The notes: generated by a model not told the origin, from the sequence alone. 64,000 nucleotides of DNA from GCA-2718815 sp963578105 (GCA_963578105.1 CAUZBP010000003.1:62001-126000), one strand, 5' to 3'; positions 27,273 through 37,317 are shown, numbered from the stretch's first letter. Program-made: numbers and translations.

Positions 27273-29246
27273 ATGGCCACAGACTTTTATTCCAGACAGG
27301 ACACCGCCCGGACCAGTACCACATGGCTCGTCGTGATGTTCCTGTTGGCGGTCGTCGGGATGGTCGGAAGCATCTTCGCCATCAGCTACGTGGGAGTTGA
27401 AATATACAATGCCCAAGCGAAGGACTCCGGCCATATTGTTAACCGTGCTATTGCTTCTGACTTGTCTTCTGACTTGGCTTATCTACCGGCGGTTATCTCC
27501 CTACTGCTTATCATCTTCGGCACGCTGTATAAAGTCAGTGTTCTACGGCGTGGTGGTGGAACAACTGTGGCGGAAGGCCTGGGGGGTAAACGACTTTTCC
27601 CTGACACCCAGGATCCGACTCAACGGCAATTGCTGAATATTGTTGAGGAAATGGCGATTGCTTCAGGCATTCCTGTACCCCCTGTTTTCTTTCTGGAAAA
27701 CGAAGATTCCATCAATGCTTTTGCTGCAGGATATTCCCCCAGCGACGCGGTCCTGGGTGTGACCCGGGGCTGTGCCGAAAAACTCACCCGTGACGAGTTA
27801 CAAGGTGTCATTGCACATGAGTTCAGCCACGTCCTCAACGGCGACATGCGAATCAGCATCCGCTTGATAGGCATTTTGCACGGAATTCTTTTAATCGGAC
27901 TGCTGGGCCAGATCATTTTTCGCATTTGCGCCTACGGCGGTTCTCGCCGCAATTCCAAATCCGAGTCAAATGGAATTAATGGAATTGTTTTTGCATGTAT
28001 CGTAGCGGGCTTAGCACTGATTGTGATTGGATTCATCGGCACAATCTTCGGAAACCTTATCAAGGCTGCTATCTCCCGACAGCGAGAATTTCTGGCCGAC
28101 GCATCCGCCGTCCAGTTCACTCGCAACCCGCAGGGAATCGCTGGTGCGTTGAAGCGGATCGGCGCCGTCGTGCGGGGATCGCACCTGCAAGCGCCGGGTG
28201 CGGCCGAAGCCAGTCACATGTACTTTTCCAAAGGCCTGAAGGGAGGACTTTTCAACCTCTCGTCAACCCATCCGCCATTGGAAACGCGAATCCGTGCGAT
28301 CGACCCGCAATGGGATGGAACTTTTTCAGAAACCGATACGGTTGCCTCCGGATTTTCTGCTGATGGGGCGCAGGGTTTTGCCGGAGACACTTCCACCACA
28401 TCGCCACCGGCGGCAATCGAAGTCGTTGACCAGGTGGAAGTACCGACCGCAGTTCATCAGGCCTATGCTGCTTCACTTATGAGTGAAATTCCCAAGCACG
28501 TGCTCTCAGCAGCCAGGGAGCCTTATGGTGCACGCGCGGTGACCTACTGTTTACTGCTGGACCGTGAAGACGAAATTGTACGCCAACATCAATTACAGAT
28601 TCTGACAGACCAGGCCGAAGCTGACGTCGCACGACTCACTCAGAAACTCATCCCCTACGTCGACCAGCTTGACGTACGCACCCGACTCCCGCTCATTGAT
28701 GTAGCACTCCCGGCCTTGCGATCCATGTCACCGTCACAATATCAAACGTTCAACGACTGTTTTGAAAAGCTCGCCCAGGCCGACAATCAGTTGAATCTTT
28801 TTGAATGGATGTTGTCTGAAGTATTGTTGACTCACTTGCGACCACAGTTCGAAACCATCCGCCCTCCCAGGATTCGATACTACAAGCTGAAGCGTATGAC
28901 CGACCCCTGTTCCATTCTGCTATCGACCGTCGCTCATGTCGGACAATCCGCGGCGAAAGCAGCGGACGCCTTTGCTGTGGCTGCAAAGACTTTACCCGAA
29001 CTCAAACAACTGCGGTTCCAATCTCGAGATGAAAGCGGACTCACACCATTGCGCCAGGCGCTGAAAACGCTCGCTACCGTCCATCCCAAACAGCTAACTC
29101 GCCTCATGGATGCCTGTGAAGCTGCCATTTGTTTCGACGGTCACATCAAGCCACAGGAAGTCGAACTGCTACGGGGAATTTCCGACCTGCTCCACTGCCC
29201 GATACCTCCCCTACTGCCAGGGGAAGACATCTCGGAACGGCTGTAA
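27273..29246 (+). CDS. M48 family (HtpX-like) metalloprotease with long C-terminal TerB-like extension
   Basis: 657 aa from ATG 27273, chosen because 'MATDFYSRQDTAR' is the usual N-terminus of this family; ATG 27219 has the better ribosome-binding site (GAAGG) and would add 18 residues. Two N-terminal transmembrane helices (about 17-42 and 65-85) precede the zinc site 'VIAHEFSHVLNGD' (His182, Glu183, His186), with the third ligand in 'RQREFLADASAV'. Two more membrane segments lie between them (about 192-215 and 235-260). HtpX is about 290 aa; here about 350 extra residues follow. The last ~100, 'AICFDGHIKPQEVELLRGI', look TerB-like. Paired with lemA 119 bp upstream. Confidence 0.9.
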   Translation: MATDFYSRQDTARTSTTWLVVMFLLAVVGMVGSIFAISYVGVEIYNAQAKDSGHIVNRAIASDLSSDLAYLPAVISLLLIIFGTLYKVSVLRRGGGTTVAEGLGGKRLFPDTQDPTQRQLLNIVEEMAIASGIPVPPVFFLENEDSINAFAAGYSPSDAVLGVTRGCAEKLTRDELQGVIAHEFSHVLNGDMRISIRLIGILHGILLIGLLGQIIFRICAYGGSRRNSKSESNGINGIVFACIVAGLALIVIGFIGTIFGNLIKAAISRQREFLADASAVQFTRNPQGIAGALKRIGAVVRGSHLQAPGAAEASHMYFSKGLKGGLFNLSSTHPPLETRIRAIDPQWDGTFSETDTVASGFSADGAQGFAGDTSTTSPPAAIEVVDQVEVPTAVHQAYAASLMSEIPKHVLSAAREPYGARAVTYCLLLDREDEIVRQHQLQILTDQAEADVARLTQKLIPYVDQLDVRTRLPLIDVALPALRSMSPSQYQTFNDCFEKLAQADNQLNLFEWMLSEVLLTHLRPQFETIRPPRIRYYKLKRMTDPCSILLSTVAHVGQSAAKAADAFAVAAKTLPELKQLRFQSRDESGLTPLRQALKTLATVHPKQLTRLMDACEAAICFDGHIKPQEVELLRGISDLLHCPIPPLLPGEDISERL

Positions 29247-29321
29247 TTCGGCTGTGGAGGATACAAACTCACCGGTTCGAAATGCCAACCGGCTGGCCAC
29301 CGCCTCTCGCCTCATCTAAGC

Positions 29322-29340
29322 CGGCAATCATGTATTGCCG
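29322..29340. terminator. Perfect 7-bp hairpin between convergent genes
   Basis: CGGCAAT (29322-29328), loop CATGT, ATTGCCG (29334-29340). It sits in the 139-bp gap between the M48 protease stop and the methyltransferase stop, so it could act in both directions, although there is no T-run. Confidence 0.4.
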
Positions 29341-29385
29341 CTGGACGGGAACAGGACCAGACTCGAAGTGGCGAGCATGGCACGG

Positions 29386-30129
29386 TCAGACACTCGTGAC
29401 ACAATCATGTCGGTGCTGGCCGTTGTTTTGTGAAACCCGATCGGCCGACCTGACAGACCCCGGCAAATCTTTTTCCGCGGGCCGGTGTGCTACAATTCGA
29501 ACCTGGCCGGAAGACGAGTCCCACCGAGCATAGAGTCGGCTGACCAGATCAAACAAGAAACGACCACCCACACGCGCAATTCTCCGATGGGAATGAGGTG
29601 GCCACTTGTGTCGATAGGGGCTGCACTGTTCGACGGCGAATCCCGCCTCGTTAAATAGATTTCCCAGGCACATGGGACTCCAGGTGTAAAGATGATGGTT
29701 GACATCATTGGGCCGGTACTCACAGGCAACCGATTCGGACGGAACCACAAAAACCAGCCGGCCACCTGGTTTGACTTTGCCCCACAACTTCTGTAACTCC
29801 TCCAGCGGACTGGTGACGTGCTCCAAAGCATGATTCGAAATAACCAGATCCGCCCAATGATCCGCGACATCCAGGGTTTGGGGCACCGTTTGAATTCCCA
29901 CCTCCGCAGCCGCTTTCCGAGCCACTTCATTGATTTCAATGCCCAGTTTGTCGGCACAATTCAGTTGCCGAAGTAGATAACCGCCTCCACAGCCGAAATC
30001 GAGAACTTTAAACTCCGGGTACACAAACTGCTCGAACTTCGTGCGATTCGCCCACCCTCCAAACTCACCGATGGAAGCTTGGTAGCGGTAATAGAATTCG
30101 TCGTAATAGCGTTCTGTTCTGCTAGACAC
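29386..30129 (-). CDS. Class I SAM-dependent methyltransferase
   Basis: About 247 aa from a GTG at 30129 that has AGGA 8-9 nt upstream; an alternative GTG at 30144 adds five residues, and an in-frame stop excludes longer forms. Motif I 'VLDFGCGGGYLL' binds SAM. 'LGIEINEVARKAAAEVG' is the acidic-loop region, and 'DLVISNHALEHVTSPLEEL' is the Methyltransf_11/23 post-motif typical of small-molecule and lipid methyltransferases. The C-terminal ~90 residues contain 'YTWSPMCLGNLFNEAGF', resembling methyltransferases in polysaccharide or O-antigen clusters. An asparagine synthetase gene lies about 100 bp upstream on the same strand, a common pairing in surface-glycan loci. The substrate is not known. 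Confidence 0.85.
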   Translation of the reverse strand: MSSRTERYYDEFYYRYQASIGEFGGWANRTKFEQFVYPEFKVLDFGCGGGYLLRQLNCADKLGIEINEVARKAAAEVGIQTVPQTLDVADHWADLVISNHALEHVTSPLEELQKLWGKVKPGGRLVFVVPSESVACEYRPNDVNHHLYTWSPMCLGNLFNEAGFAVEQCSPYRHKWPPHSHRRIARVGGRFLFDLVSRLYARWDSSSGQVRIVAHRPAEKDLPGSVRSADRVSQNNGQHRHDCVTSV

Positions 30130-30231
30130 GGCGTGGATCCTCACGAAATCTCAATGAATCGGCACAAAAAACATTTGTAATTAAAAGTTCAACGGCATAA
30201 CATCTGCCGACATCGGCCAACTTTCTATCTC

Positions 30232-32223
30232 CTATCTTTCTGCCACCCGGCTTTCTACGGGGGACGGAACCGACACTTTCCGGTGACTCCACTCATTTCG
30301 TTCGGAATGAGAACTGCCTAGACAGGAATAGATCTGGCACCACATTTCCAACACAAGAGCCTTAAAAGTAAACGCCAGGTCATCTTGACCACGACGCTCT
30401 CCGGCCGCCAATTCCCGGGCGGTTGCAGGTTGCAGGATTCCTGCCTGGACCAGGTAACCGTTGTCAAGCGTACTGCCGTACCGGTCCACCACCGATCCAT
30501 ACCATTCACGCAGAGGTGGAGTAAAACCAAGTTTCTTTCTGCGCAGAAATTCCTCGGGAAGAAATCGGGCTGCTGCAGATCGCAACCTCGCCTTGGCAGG
30601 CAAACGGTGGTCAGGACGGTTCTTTCGCAACCCAATGGCCGTTTCGACGAGTTGATAATCGACCAGCGGCAGCCGCAATTCTACGGAAGACGCCATACTC
30701 AGACGATCGGCTTGCGCGATCCCGTTTTCGCGAAGATAGGTGTGACATGTCAAACCCGTAATGGCGACGTCGAGAGGGATATTCGCTGGAATTCCTCGAA
30801 ACAGGTCGGCCGCGTCACGCGTCACCTTTTGCTGAAACTCCATCGTGAACAGTTTCTCCTGCATCTTTGCGGCAACACAAAAACTCGGCACCATGTCATA
30901 GAAGACAAATTGATCTGGCGGCGAGCTTCCGTCACGGCGCAGTTGCTCCCATCCGTCGGCTATGCCGCGTCCCACACGCTGCAAACTGACCAACTTTTTC
31001 GCGGCCACACCATTTTTCAATGGGTTCAGGTATTCATGCAATGTGCGCCACGGAGAATGCAACCAGCGCTGTTTTCGATCGGTCGCCGCGACGCTCCGAC
31101 GTGCCCATTCATACCCCCAAAACAGTTCGTCTCCTCCCTGCCCCTGCAACATGACAGGTATTCCGCATTCGGCCGCACGTTGCATGACCGAGTAATAGCC
31201 CCAGGACGCAATATCGGCAATGGGGTCATCCGCGTCGAGGACGAGTTGTGGAAAAGCGTTGACGAATGAATCCGTGGAGAGTTCCACCTCGTGAAACTCG
31301 ATGTCCAGGTAATTCGCGAGGCGGCGGGCGTCGTCCCGTTCGTCACAGGGCGGGCGGCCAGGGTAGCCCACGCTGAAGGCATGCAGTCGTCCCGGATAGC
31401 GATGAGCAGTTAACGCAGCAACCAGGCTGGAATCTAAACCACCGCTCAGGGCCACCCCCACGGGTACATCCGATCGCAGGACCAGTTCTCCAACTCGCTC
31501 CAGTTCGCGATCAAGACACTGTTCGTCGGCTGACTCGAGGGCCGGAGCATCCTCAAGTCTCCAGTATTTCGACTCCTGCACGCGCCACGGTTCCAGATCG
31601 ACCTGCAACACGCTGGCAGCATCAAGTTTCTTTACTCCGCGAATCGGAGTTTGCGGCTCTGGAACATAGCCGTAGTGAAAATAGAGATTGACAGCATCTT
31701 CGTCCAGTTGAAACGGCACGACGCCACTGGCCAGGATCCCTTTCAGTTCCGAAGCGAAGAACATTCCCTGATCAGACAGGTGAAAATAGAGAGGCTTTTC
31801 TCCCATTCGGTCCCGCGCCAGAACCAACCTCTGTTCGTTCAGGTCCCACAGCGCGAAGGCAAACATGCCACGCAATTGCTGCACACAGTCCGGGCCTTCT
31901 TCTTCATACAGGTGGAGAATCACCTCGCAATCACTACAAGTTTTGAAGCGATGGTTTCGTTGCTGCAGTTCCTGCCGCAATTCGATGTAGTTGTAGATCT
32001 CGCCGTTAGCGATCAGTACCAGACGACCATCCTCGCTTGTTAAAGGCTGTCCGCCTCCTTCTCGGTCGATGATGCTCAATCGTCGATGCATGAACACAAT
32101 GTGTCCGTCATCGTAGAAGCCTTCGCCATCGGGACCCCGATGTTGCAAAGCATTGTGCATGCGCTGCACGCACGCCATGTTAGGGCGACCTCGGCGAGAG
32201 ATCATGCCGCTGATGCCACACAT
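30232..32223 (-). CDS. asnB: Asparagine synthetase (glutamine-hydrolysing)
   Basis: 663 aa. The start is set at ATG 32223 so that the catalytic cysteine is residue 2 after Met removal ('MCGISGMIS'); upstream in-frame codons would bury it. The N-terminal Ntn glutaminase shows 'ALQHRGPDGEGFY', 'LSIID' and 'IANGEIYNY'. The synthetase domain has the pyrophosphate loop 'VALSGGLDSSLVAAL' (SGGLDSS at 260-266) and 'MLQGQGGDELFWGYEW'. The enzyme transfers glutamine amide nitrogen to aspartate or to a related carboxylate using ATP. The AsnB family also includes glycan- or peptide-modifying members, and the adjacent methyltransferase leaves that possibility open. Confidence 0.92.
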   Translation of the reverse strand: MCGISGMISRRGRPNMACVQRMHNALQHRGPDGEGFYDDGHIVFMHRRLSIIDREGGGQPLTSEDGRLVLIANGEIYNYIELRQELQQRNHRFKTCSDCEVILHLYEEEGPDCVQQLRGMFAFALWDLNEQRLVLARDRMGEKPLYFHLSDQGMFFASELKGILASGVVPFQLDEDAVNLYFHYGYVPEPQTPIRGVKKLDAASVLQVDLEPWRVQESKYWRLEDAPALESADEQCLDRELERVGELVLRSDVPVGVALSGGLDSSLVAALTAHRYPGRLHAFSVGYPGRPPCDERDDARRLANYLDIEFHEVELSTDSFVNAFPQLVLDADDPIADIASWGYYSVMQRAAECGIPVMLQGQGGDELFWGYEWARRSVAATDRKQRWLHSPWRTLHEYLNPLKNGVAAKKLVSLQRVGRGIADGWEQLRRDGSSPPDQFVFYDMVPSFCVAAKMQEKLFTMEFQQKVTRDAADLFRGIPANIPLDVAITGLTCHTYLRENGIAQADRLSMASSVELRLPLVDYQLVETAIGLRKNRPDHRLPAKARLRSAAARFLPEEFLRRKKLGFTPPLREWYGSVVDRYGSTLDNGYLVQAGILQPATARELAAGERRGQDDLAFTFKALVLEMWCQIYSCLGSSHSERNEWSHRKVSVPSPVESRVAER

Positions 32224-32351
32224 GATGATCCACACGAGCCAACGCAGACTCGTTCTAAAGCCTGAAGCATTTCTAAATCTCAACTAGGGGCGAATTCTAG
32301 TGGTGTCATCAAACTGGCTCAAGAGAAGCTAGCGAAGACACGGACTGTGCC

Positions 32352-33368
32352 CTAGGCCTGCAAATCAACCCGAGTTCCCTGCCTCCAACTCGACCTGGCC
32401 GCCATCACAATTTTCAAAGCCTGGTAAGAATCTTTCAGGTTAGAGGTTTTACGAACCAAGCTCACCACATCATGGTAGAAATTGGAAAGTAACTGTTCAC
32501 CGACAGGTCGCTCACTTTCCAGAGACTCCCGGTGGCGCCCTGCCTCGTCAAACCAGACCAGACTCGCCGGCAGGTCGACAAAAGCAATTCCGCGTTCGCA
32601 GCAAACTTGTAAAGGTGTAGGTGGTTGAAACGTAACCGCTTCCGGCCAATGATCCGGGATGTATTGCCCGCAACTGATTTGTGCCGAAGGCCCTTTCCCC
32701 AGTTGTCCAACTGGGGAAAAATCAAGGCTCATCATTTCATATTCGTTGCCGCCATGCCCGGTTGCCGCTGCATGACATGACCCCATCACGGAAGTAGAAT
32801 CCTCACCAATCACATAGCGGCACCAGTCGACCATTTCCACAAGATTCTGCAACATGTGATCTTCCGGATCAAGTTGCTTTGTGGGAGCTAACTTCGTTTG
32901 CGAGGCGATACGATGATGACAAAACAACATCTGTGGTGGCCCCAAGTGTGTCGCCACAAGTTCTTTCAAACGTTGCGTGGCGGGCGCATGGCGCCGGGGA
33001 CATTCGAGCATGAAAGCAATTCCCGCTTGCTCGATTCTCGACCGAACATCTTGAGCTTGCGCCGACTGGATGTCCATGGCGTTGGCACAGTAGACAGCCT
33101 TCCCGTAATCACAAGCGGCCAAAATTGGCAACGAGCCAAACCACTGTGGAGCAAGCATTAAAATAGCGTCAACGTCATCACGCCCTACCAGTGCACGATA
33201 CCCGTCGACTGAAACAGCACTAAATTCCCGCGCGGCACGCTCCGCCAAATGGCCGACTTCCTCACAAATCGCCTTCACTTCAAAACGGTCCGCCATCGAT
33301 CTTAAAGCAGGTCGGTGGCGTCCTTCCCAATGCTGTCCCAGACCAACAAGCCCTACTCGTAGTTTCAT
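32352..33368 (-). CDS. Gfo/Idh/MocA-family oxidoreductase, cytoplasmic
   Basis: 338 aa, the typical family length. It has no signal peptide and begins directly with the Rossmann strand 'KLRVGLVGLGQHWEGRH'. Conserved features are 'VDAILMLAPQWFGSLPIL' and 'GKAVYCANAMD' where most members have an EKP motif; here the Lys position is changed (Ala-Asn-Ala), so catalysis is uncertain. Its start overlaps the stop of the upstream sigma-54 activator by 4 bp (ATGA), so both are made from one transcript. That coupling of a regulator with an oxidoreductase is unusual; it may be a ligand-sensing partner rather than a metabolic enzyme, which is only inference. Confidence 0.85.
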   Translation of the reverse strand: MKLRVGLVGLGQHWEGRHRPALRSMADRFEVKAICEEVGHLAERAAREFSAVSVDGYRALVGRDDVDAILMLAPQWFGSLPILAACDYGKAVYCANAMDIQSAQAQDVRSRIEQAGIAFMLECPRRHAPATQRLKELVATHLGPPQMLFCHHRIASQTKLAPTKQLDPEDHMLQNLVEMVDWCRYVIGEDSTSVMGSCHAAATGHGGNEYEMMSLDFSPVGQLGKGPSAQISCGQYIPDHWPEAVTFQPPTPLQVCCERGIAFVDLPASLVWFDEAGRHRESLESERPVGEQLLSNFYHDVVSLVRKTSNLKDSYQALKIVMAARSSWRQGTRVDLQA

Positions 33369-35398
33369 GTTTTATTTCCACGACGCGTTAAATCAATGTC
33401 CAGTTGATATCGACGAATCTTTCGATCCAACGTGGATCTTTCAATACCCAGAATCGAAGCGGCCCGACTTTTGTTGCCCCCGGTCGACTGGAGAGTGGCC
33501 CGGATATGCCGTCGTTCCATTTCCGCTAAGGTTGTCGGTTCATATCCGTGGCCGACAGTCGGTATCTCACCAGTATCCCCCGCGGTAGCCAGATTACTGA
33601 GCAGCAGATCACTGACTTCAATTTCTTCCCCTCGCGCCAACACGACCGCTCTTTCGATTACGTTCTTGAGTTCCCGGACGTTGCCCGGCCAACGATACTG
33701 CTGAAGGCGATCTAGCGCTTCTGCCGTGAAACTGCGGAGTCGCCGTCCCGTTTCGGCGTTGAAACGATGTAAAAAATGATGTGCCAATTCGATCACGTCA
33801 CTTGTCCGCTTTCTTAAGGCCGGTACTTGAATCTCCAGCACATGCAGGCGAAAATACAGATCACGACGGAAGGCCCCCTCTGAAACATCTTTTTCCAGAT
33901 TTCGGTTCGTCGCAGCAATTACGCGCACGTCAACTTCAACCGACTCGCTACCCCCGACTCTCTCAAAAGGATGGCCTTCCAGAACCCGTAGAAATTTGGC
34001 CTGGATGCTCGGACTCATTTCACCAATCTCGTCCAACATCAACGTGCCATCGTGAGCCGCTTCAAACTTCCCAATTTTACGCTCCGTTGCCCCGGTAAAA
34101 GCTCCTCGTTCGTGCCCGAAGAGTTCGCTTTCGAGCAATGTTTCTGATAGGGCAGCGCAATTCAAACAGACAAATGGTCCCTTCCTACGTGGACTCGCAT
34201 AATGGACTGCCCGAGCCACCAGTTCTTTTCCCACCCCACTTTCACCACGTATCAAGACCGTTGCCCGACTCGGTGCCGCCCGTTCCACCTCCTGATGGAC
34301 TTTGCCCATCGGCGCGCTTGACCCCACTATCTCACTTTCAGCACCCAGACGTTCACGTAGCTGGACGATCTCGTCTTGCCTGATCGTTATGTTTTCCGCG
34401 AGTTCTTGCTGACGATTCAGATTTTTCAGTGCCAGCGCCACGTTTTCAGCTACCGCTAAAGTGAACTCCAGATCATCCGGATCTGGTACTTTCGCGGAAC
34501 TGGTGGCATACAAGTGAATGAGCCCGACAACAATCCGCCCCTGACGAACCGGGGCACACAGAATGCTCGTTGCGTGTAGTTCTCCCTTACTGTCCTTGAC
34601 GCTCAACATGCTGTCGTCTTCAACATTTCGCGCCAGAACAGCTTCCCCTTCACGCAAAACAGTCGTAGCCAGAAAATTCGAAATCCGATGATAGGCCGGT
34701 TCACTTTCTGCCTGGGATGCGATAATCTCCAAATCGTTTCCTTCCGGTGCCCCCTCAAAGTCACGTGGCAACAACAGGACCGCACCGGCATCGACTTGTG
34801 TGCTTTCGAGTAGCCCGCTAAGAGCAAGATTCGCCACGGAATGGACATCCGGACGGTTTGCCAGTTCGAAAGCCAAACGGCAGAGCTTGGTAGCTGCTTT
34901 GCCGACTCTAGGGGTGGTCGAATCTTCCTCGTCAAGAGGTTGTTCCAGAAACTTCGTCTGGCCTTTTCGATGGGTAATCGTAGGAGGTTCCAAAGCAGAC
35001 AGCACGCTAGAGTCATCGGACGCACTACCAACAGTCTCCTCGTCTATGTCCTTTGCCGCCCGCGCGGCTTTGTTAACCACTGATTCAGGAAATGCTGCCG
35101 ATAAATCATCCACAAATGCCAGTTGGGCATGGGCGATCAAAATCACATGACCTGGTTGTAACTCAACATCACCTCGAACAGGCTTGTCCTCCAGGATTGT
35201 CCCGTTTCGGCTATCCAGGTCACGTAGTGTCCACTGGCCTTGCGTGAGAAAAATTTCTGCATGGTGTCGGCTGCATCGTTCGTCTTTGACTACGATCTGA
35301 TTCGTCGGTGCGCGGCCTATGGTAACCGTCCGGCCGGGAATCAGCCGGAACACATCGGTCCACTTAGAACCTTCACGAATGACCAAATAAGCGACCAT
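33365..35398 (-). CDS. FHA-GAF sigma-54-dependent transcriptional activator
   Basis: 677 aa from ATG 35398 (GAGGA 9 nt upstream). An N-terminal FHA domain (about 10-95) keeps the phosphothreonine-binding positions Gly28-Arg29, 'SRHH' 43-46 and 'RNG' 64-66. A GAF domain follows (about 170-330). The AAA+ domain has Walker A 'GESGVGKE' (385-392), the sigma-54 contact loop 'GAFTGA' (432-437) and 'GTLMLDEIGEM'. A Fis-type helix-turn-helix closes the protein ('NKSRAASILGIERSTLDRKI'). It should activate sigma-54 promoters in response to a Ser/Thr-phosphorylated partner and/or a GAF ligand, rather than through a histidine kinase. A second protein with the same architecture is encoded at 39537. Confidence 0.93.
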   Translation of the reverse strand: MVAYLVIREGSKWTDVFRLIPGRTVTIGRAPTNQIVVKDERCSRHHAEIFLTQGQWTLRDLDSRNGTILEDKPVRGDVELQPGHVILIAHAQLAFVDDLSAAFPESVVNKAARAAKDIDEETVGSASDDSSVLSALEPPTITHRKGQTKFLEQPLDEEDSTTPRVGKAATKLCRLAFELANRPDVHSVANLALSGLLESTQVDAGAVLLLPRDFEGAPEGNDLEIIASQAESEPAYHRISNFLATTVLREGEAVLARNVEDDSMLSVKDSKGELHATSILCAPVRQGRIVVGLIHLYATSSAKVPDPDDLEFTLAVAENVALALKNLNRQQELAENITIRQDEIVQLRERLGAESEIVGSSAPMGKVHQEVERAAPSRATVLIRGESGVGKELVARAVHYASPRRKGPFVCLNCAALSETLLESELFGHERGAFTGATERKIGKFEAAHDGTLMLDEIGEMSPSIQAKFLRVLEGHPFERVGGSESVEVDVRVIAATNRNLEKDVSEGAFRRDLYFRLHVLEIQVPALRKRTSDVIELAHHFLHRFNAETGRRLRSFTAEALDRLQQYRWPGNVRELKNVIERAVVLARGEEIEVSDLLLSNLATAGDTGEIPTVGHGYEPTTLAEMERRHIRATLQSTGGNKSRAASILGIERSTLDRKIRRYQLDIDLTRRGNKT

Positions 35399-35828
35399 CA
35401 ATTGGATCCTCTGGGGCAAGACCTGGGAATTCTGTCCACGCTGACCGCCGTCCACAAGGCAACAGCACCATGGATCACTGACCAGGGCCTTCCTCCATCC
35501 AAGATAGTCCTTGTCTGGACCTCGCTACAACACGTCACTAAAAAAAATCCCACTGGAATGGCTAAATATTCGCTAATGAAGGCCAAAGGGGCAATTTACA
35601 CGGCACCCAAACCCTGCAACCGGAAGATTCCGTGGATTCCCTGTTTTCTGGATTACGGGCAGCTTTTGTTGAAAAATCCCCACCCTAAAACTATGATAAG
35701 TAAGGGGATGTCAGTGCGTCTTCTTTTGAAAGATCATCATCACCGGACGACCCGATCCTACTGAGACAGGATGCGAATAAAACTTGAGGAGCGCCATTCC
35801 TTCTCTCCCTCAACCAAGGACTAAACCC
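35399..35828. other. Divergent intergenic region of about 430 bp
   Basis: It separates the leftward sigma-54 activator from the rightward DUF1598 gene. The only element I can support is the promoter at 35669-35697 (listed separately). I see no credible open frame and no sigma-54 (-24/-12) site. Confidence 0.5.
35669..35697 (+). promoter_or_regulatory. Sigma-70-like promoter for the DUF1598 gene
   Basis: -35 TTGAAA (35669-35674), 17-bp spacer, -10 TATGAT (35692-35697); five of six matches in each hexamer. It would give a 5' leader of about 125 nt before the start at 35829, which has AAGGA 8 nt upstream. Confidence 0.55.
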
Positions 35829-37190
35829 ATGTTGTCGCGTTACCCGCTGAGTCGAATCCTCACTGCCTGTTGGTTCTGTGTTATCTCCTGTTTTATCCTC
35901 ATTGATCCGGCAAAAATGCATGCCGGGAATTTTGGTAACAGTGCGGTTGGGGGTGTTATCGTTGATGCCAACGGAGTGCTTCGGAAAAATCCGCAGCATG
36001 ATTTACTTCTTCGACGTGACGCACTGCTGGATCTGAATCTGGTTCCTGGCGGTTTGGATCAGACCGTCGAATTGAGAAGAGTTTCATTACGTCGACTTCA
36101 AGCAGCAATTGACGACTCTTTACAGAACAACAATGGAATCCTCCCCTTGGACATTCAATTCCTGGGAGGTTTACAGCGGATTCAGTACATCCTGGTCTAC
36201 CCCGAAGAACACGACATCGTGCTCGCCGGTCCCGGCGAAGGCTGGACCATCGACGACCATGGCTTTGTGGTGGGCACCAGTACGGGCCAACCTGTTATTC
36301 GATTGGACGATTTATTGACTGCCTTCCGTACGGTCACAGAGGCACGTACCATTGGAATCTCCTGTTCGATCAATCCCCGTCAAGAGGGGCTCCAACAGAT
36401 GCAGCGACTAGTCGCCTCGCAAAAATCGTTTCAGACAGGGATCGTCAGTGCAATCGAACGCGCCCTGGGCCCACAGACCATTTCGATTACCGGCGTCCCT
36501 GCAAACAGCAATCTTGCCTTGACACTCGTGGCAGCAGATTATCGCATGAAAAGAATCGCCATGGGACTTGACGACTCACCAATCAAAAGCTTGCCCAGCT
36601 ATCTGTCACTCGTTAAATCGGCCCGGGCTGTGAAAAACATGATGCCCCGCTGGTGGTTAGCCTGTGATTACGCGCCACTGGCCCGTGGTGAAGGAGGATT
36701 GGCGTGGGAAATTAGAAAACCTGGAGTGAAGTGCCTGACCGAACCCTCGTTCCTTGACGAGAATGGAACGGTCCAAAAAGCTCGCTCCAGAGGTCATGCC
36801 GCCGAACGATGGGCTGAAATGATGACGACCGCGTACGATGAACTCGCCCAACACGATCTCATTTTTACGCAACTGCGCAACACGATGGATTTGTGCGTCG
36901 TAGCCGCGCTCATCCAACAAGAAGGGCTCCTGGAACAAGCTGATTTCAGCTTGTCACTCCTGACGGAACCTGACGGGCCACTCCTCGTTCACAAGAAAAA
37001 CGCACCTCAAACGGTTGCTTCTCAGGCCAGCGTGGTACGGCGTGGTCGTCACTACATCATCGCTGCTTCGGGAGGAGTCGAAATTAACTCCTGGGGAATC
37101 GCCTCGCAATTCCACGCAAGCGAACAGGTTGAACAGCTTCGCCTCCAAGCGGCGCGGGGAGCCAGTGAATCCACCTGGTGGTGGCAGTAG
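35829..37190 (+). CDS. DUF1598 exported protein (planctomycete-specific family)
   Basis: 453 aa from ATG 35829 (AAGGA 8 nt upstream). The signal peptide covers about residues 1-36 ('ILTACWFCVISCFILIDPAKMHAG'). The mature protein starts with 'FGNSAVGGVIVDANGVLR' and continues with 'RRVSLRRLQAAI', 'PLDIQFLGGLQRIQYI' and 'EHDIVLAGPGEGW', a pattern I associate with DUF1598, a family known essentially from planctomycetes. Later conserved stretches are 'CSINPRQEGLQQMQRLV' and 'MPRWWLACDYAPLAR'. No function is established; it is presumably periplasmic or at the cell surface. It has its own promoter and faces a convergent C1-cofactor operon. Confidence 0.85.
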   Translation: MLSRYPLSRILTACWFCVISCFILIDPAKMHAGNFGNSAVGGVIVDANGVLRKNPQHDLLLRRDALLDLNLVPGGLDQTVELRRVSLRRLQAAIDDSLQNNNGILPLDIQFLGGLQRIQYILVYPEEHDIVLAGPGEGWTIDDHGFVVGTSTGQPVIRLDDLLTAFRTVTEARTIGISCSINPRQEGLQQMQRLVASQKSFQTGIVSAIERALGPQTISITGVPANSNLALTLVAADYRMKRIAMGLDDSPIKSLPSYLSLVKSARAVKNMMPRWWLACDYAPLARGEGGLAWEIRKPGVKCLTEPSFLDENGTVQKARSRGHAAERWAEMMTTAYDELAQHDLIFTQLRNTMDLCVVAALIQQEGLLEQADFSLSLLTEPDGPLLVHKKNAPQTVASQASVVRRGRHYIIAASGGVEINSWGIASQFHASEQVEQLRLQAARGASESTWWWQ

Positions 37191-37317
37191 AACGGGCCGT
37201 CAAGTCACCGGATCAGGCGGCTCCTGCAACCGGCATATCCCGGAATTGCGGGCCGCCACACTTGTAAATCCAGCGACCATCAGGCAATTGCGTCTACATC
37301 CGGCAGGCCTCGCCGAA

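Noticed and set aside
30385..31269. 294-codon plus-strand frame inside asnB
   Set aside because: asnB on the minus strand is unambiguous over this stretch; the plus frame is Arg/Gln-rich noise without motifs.
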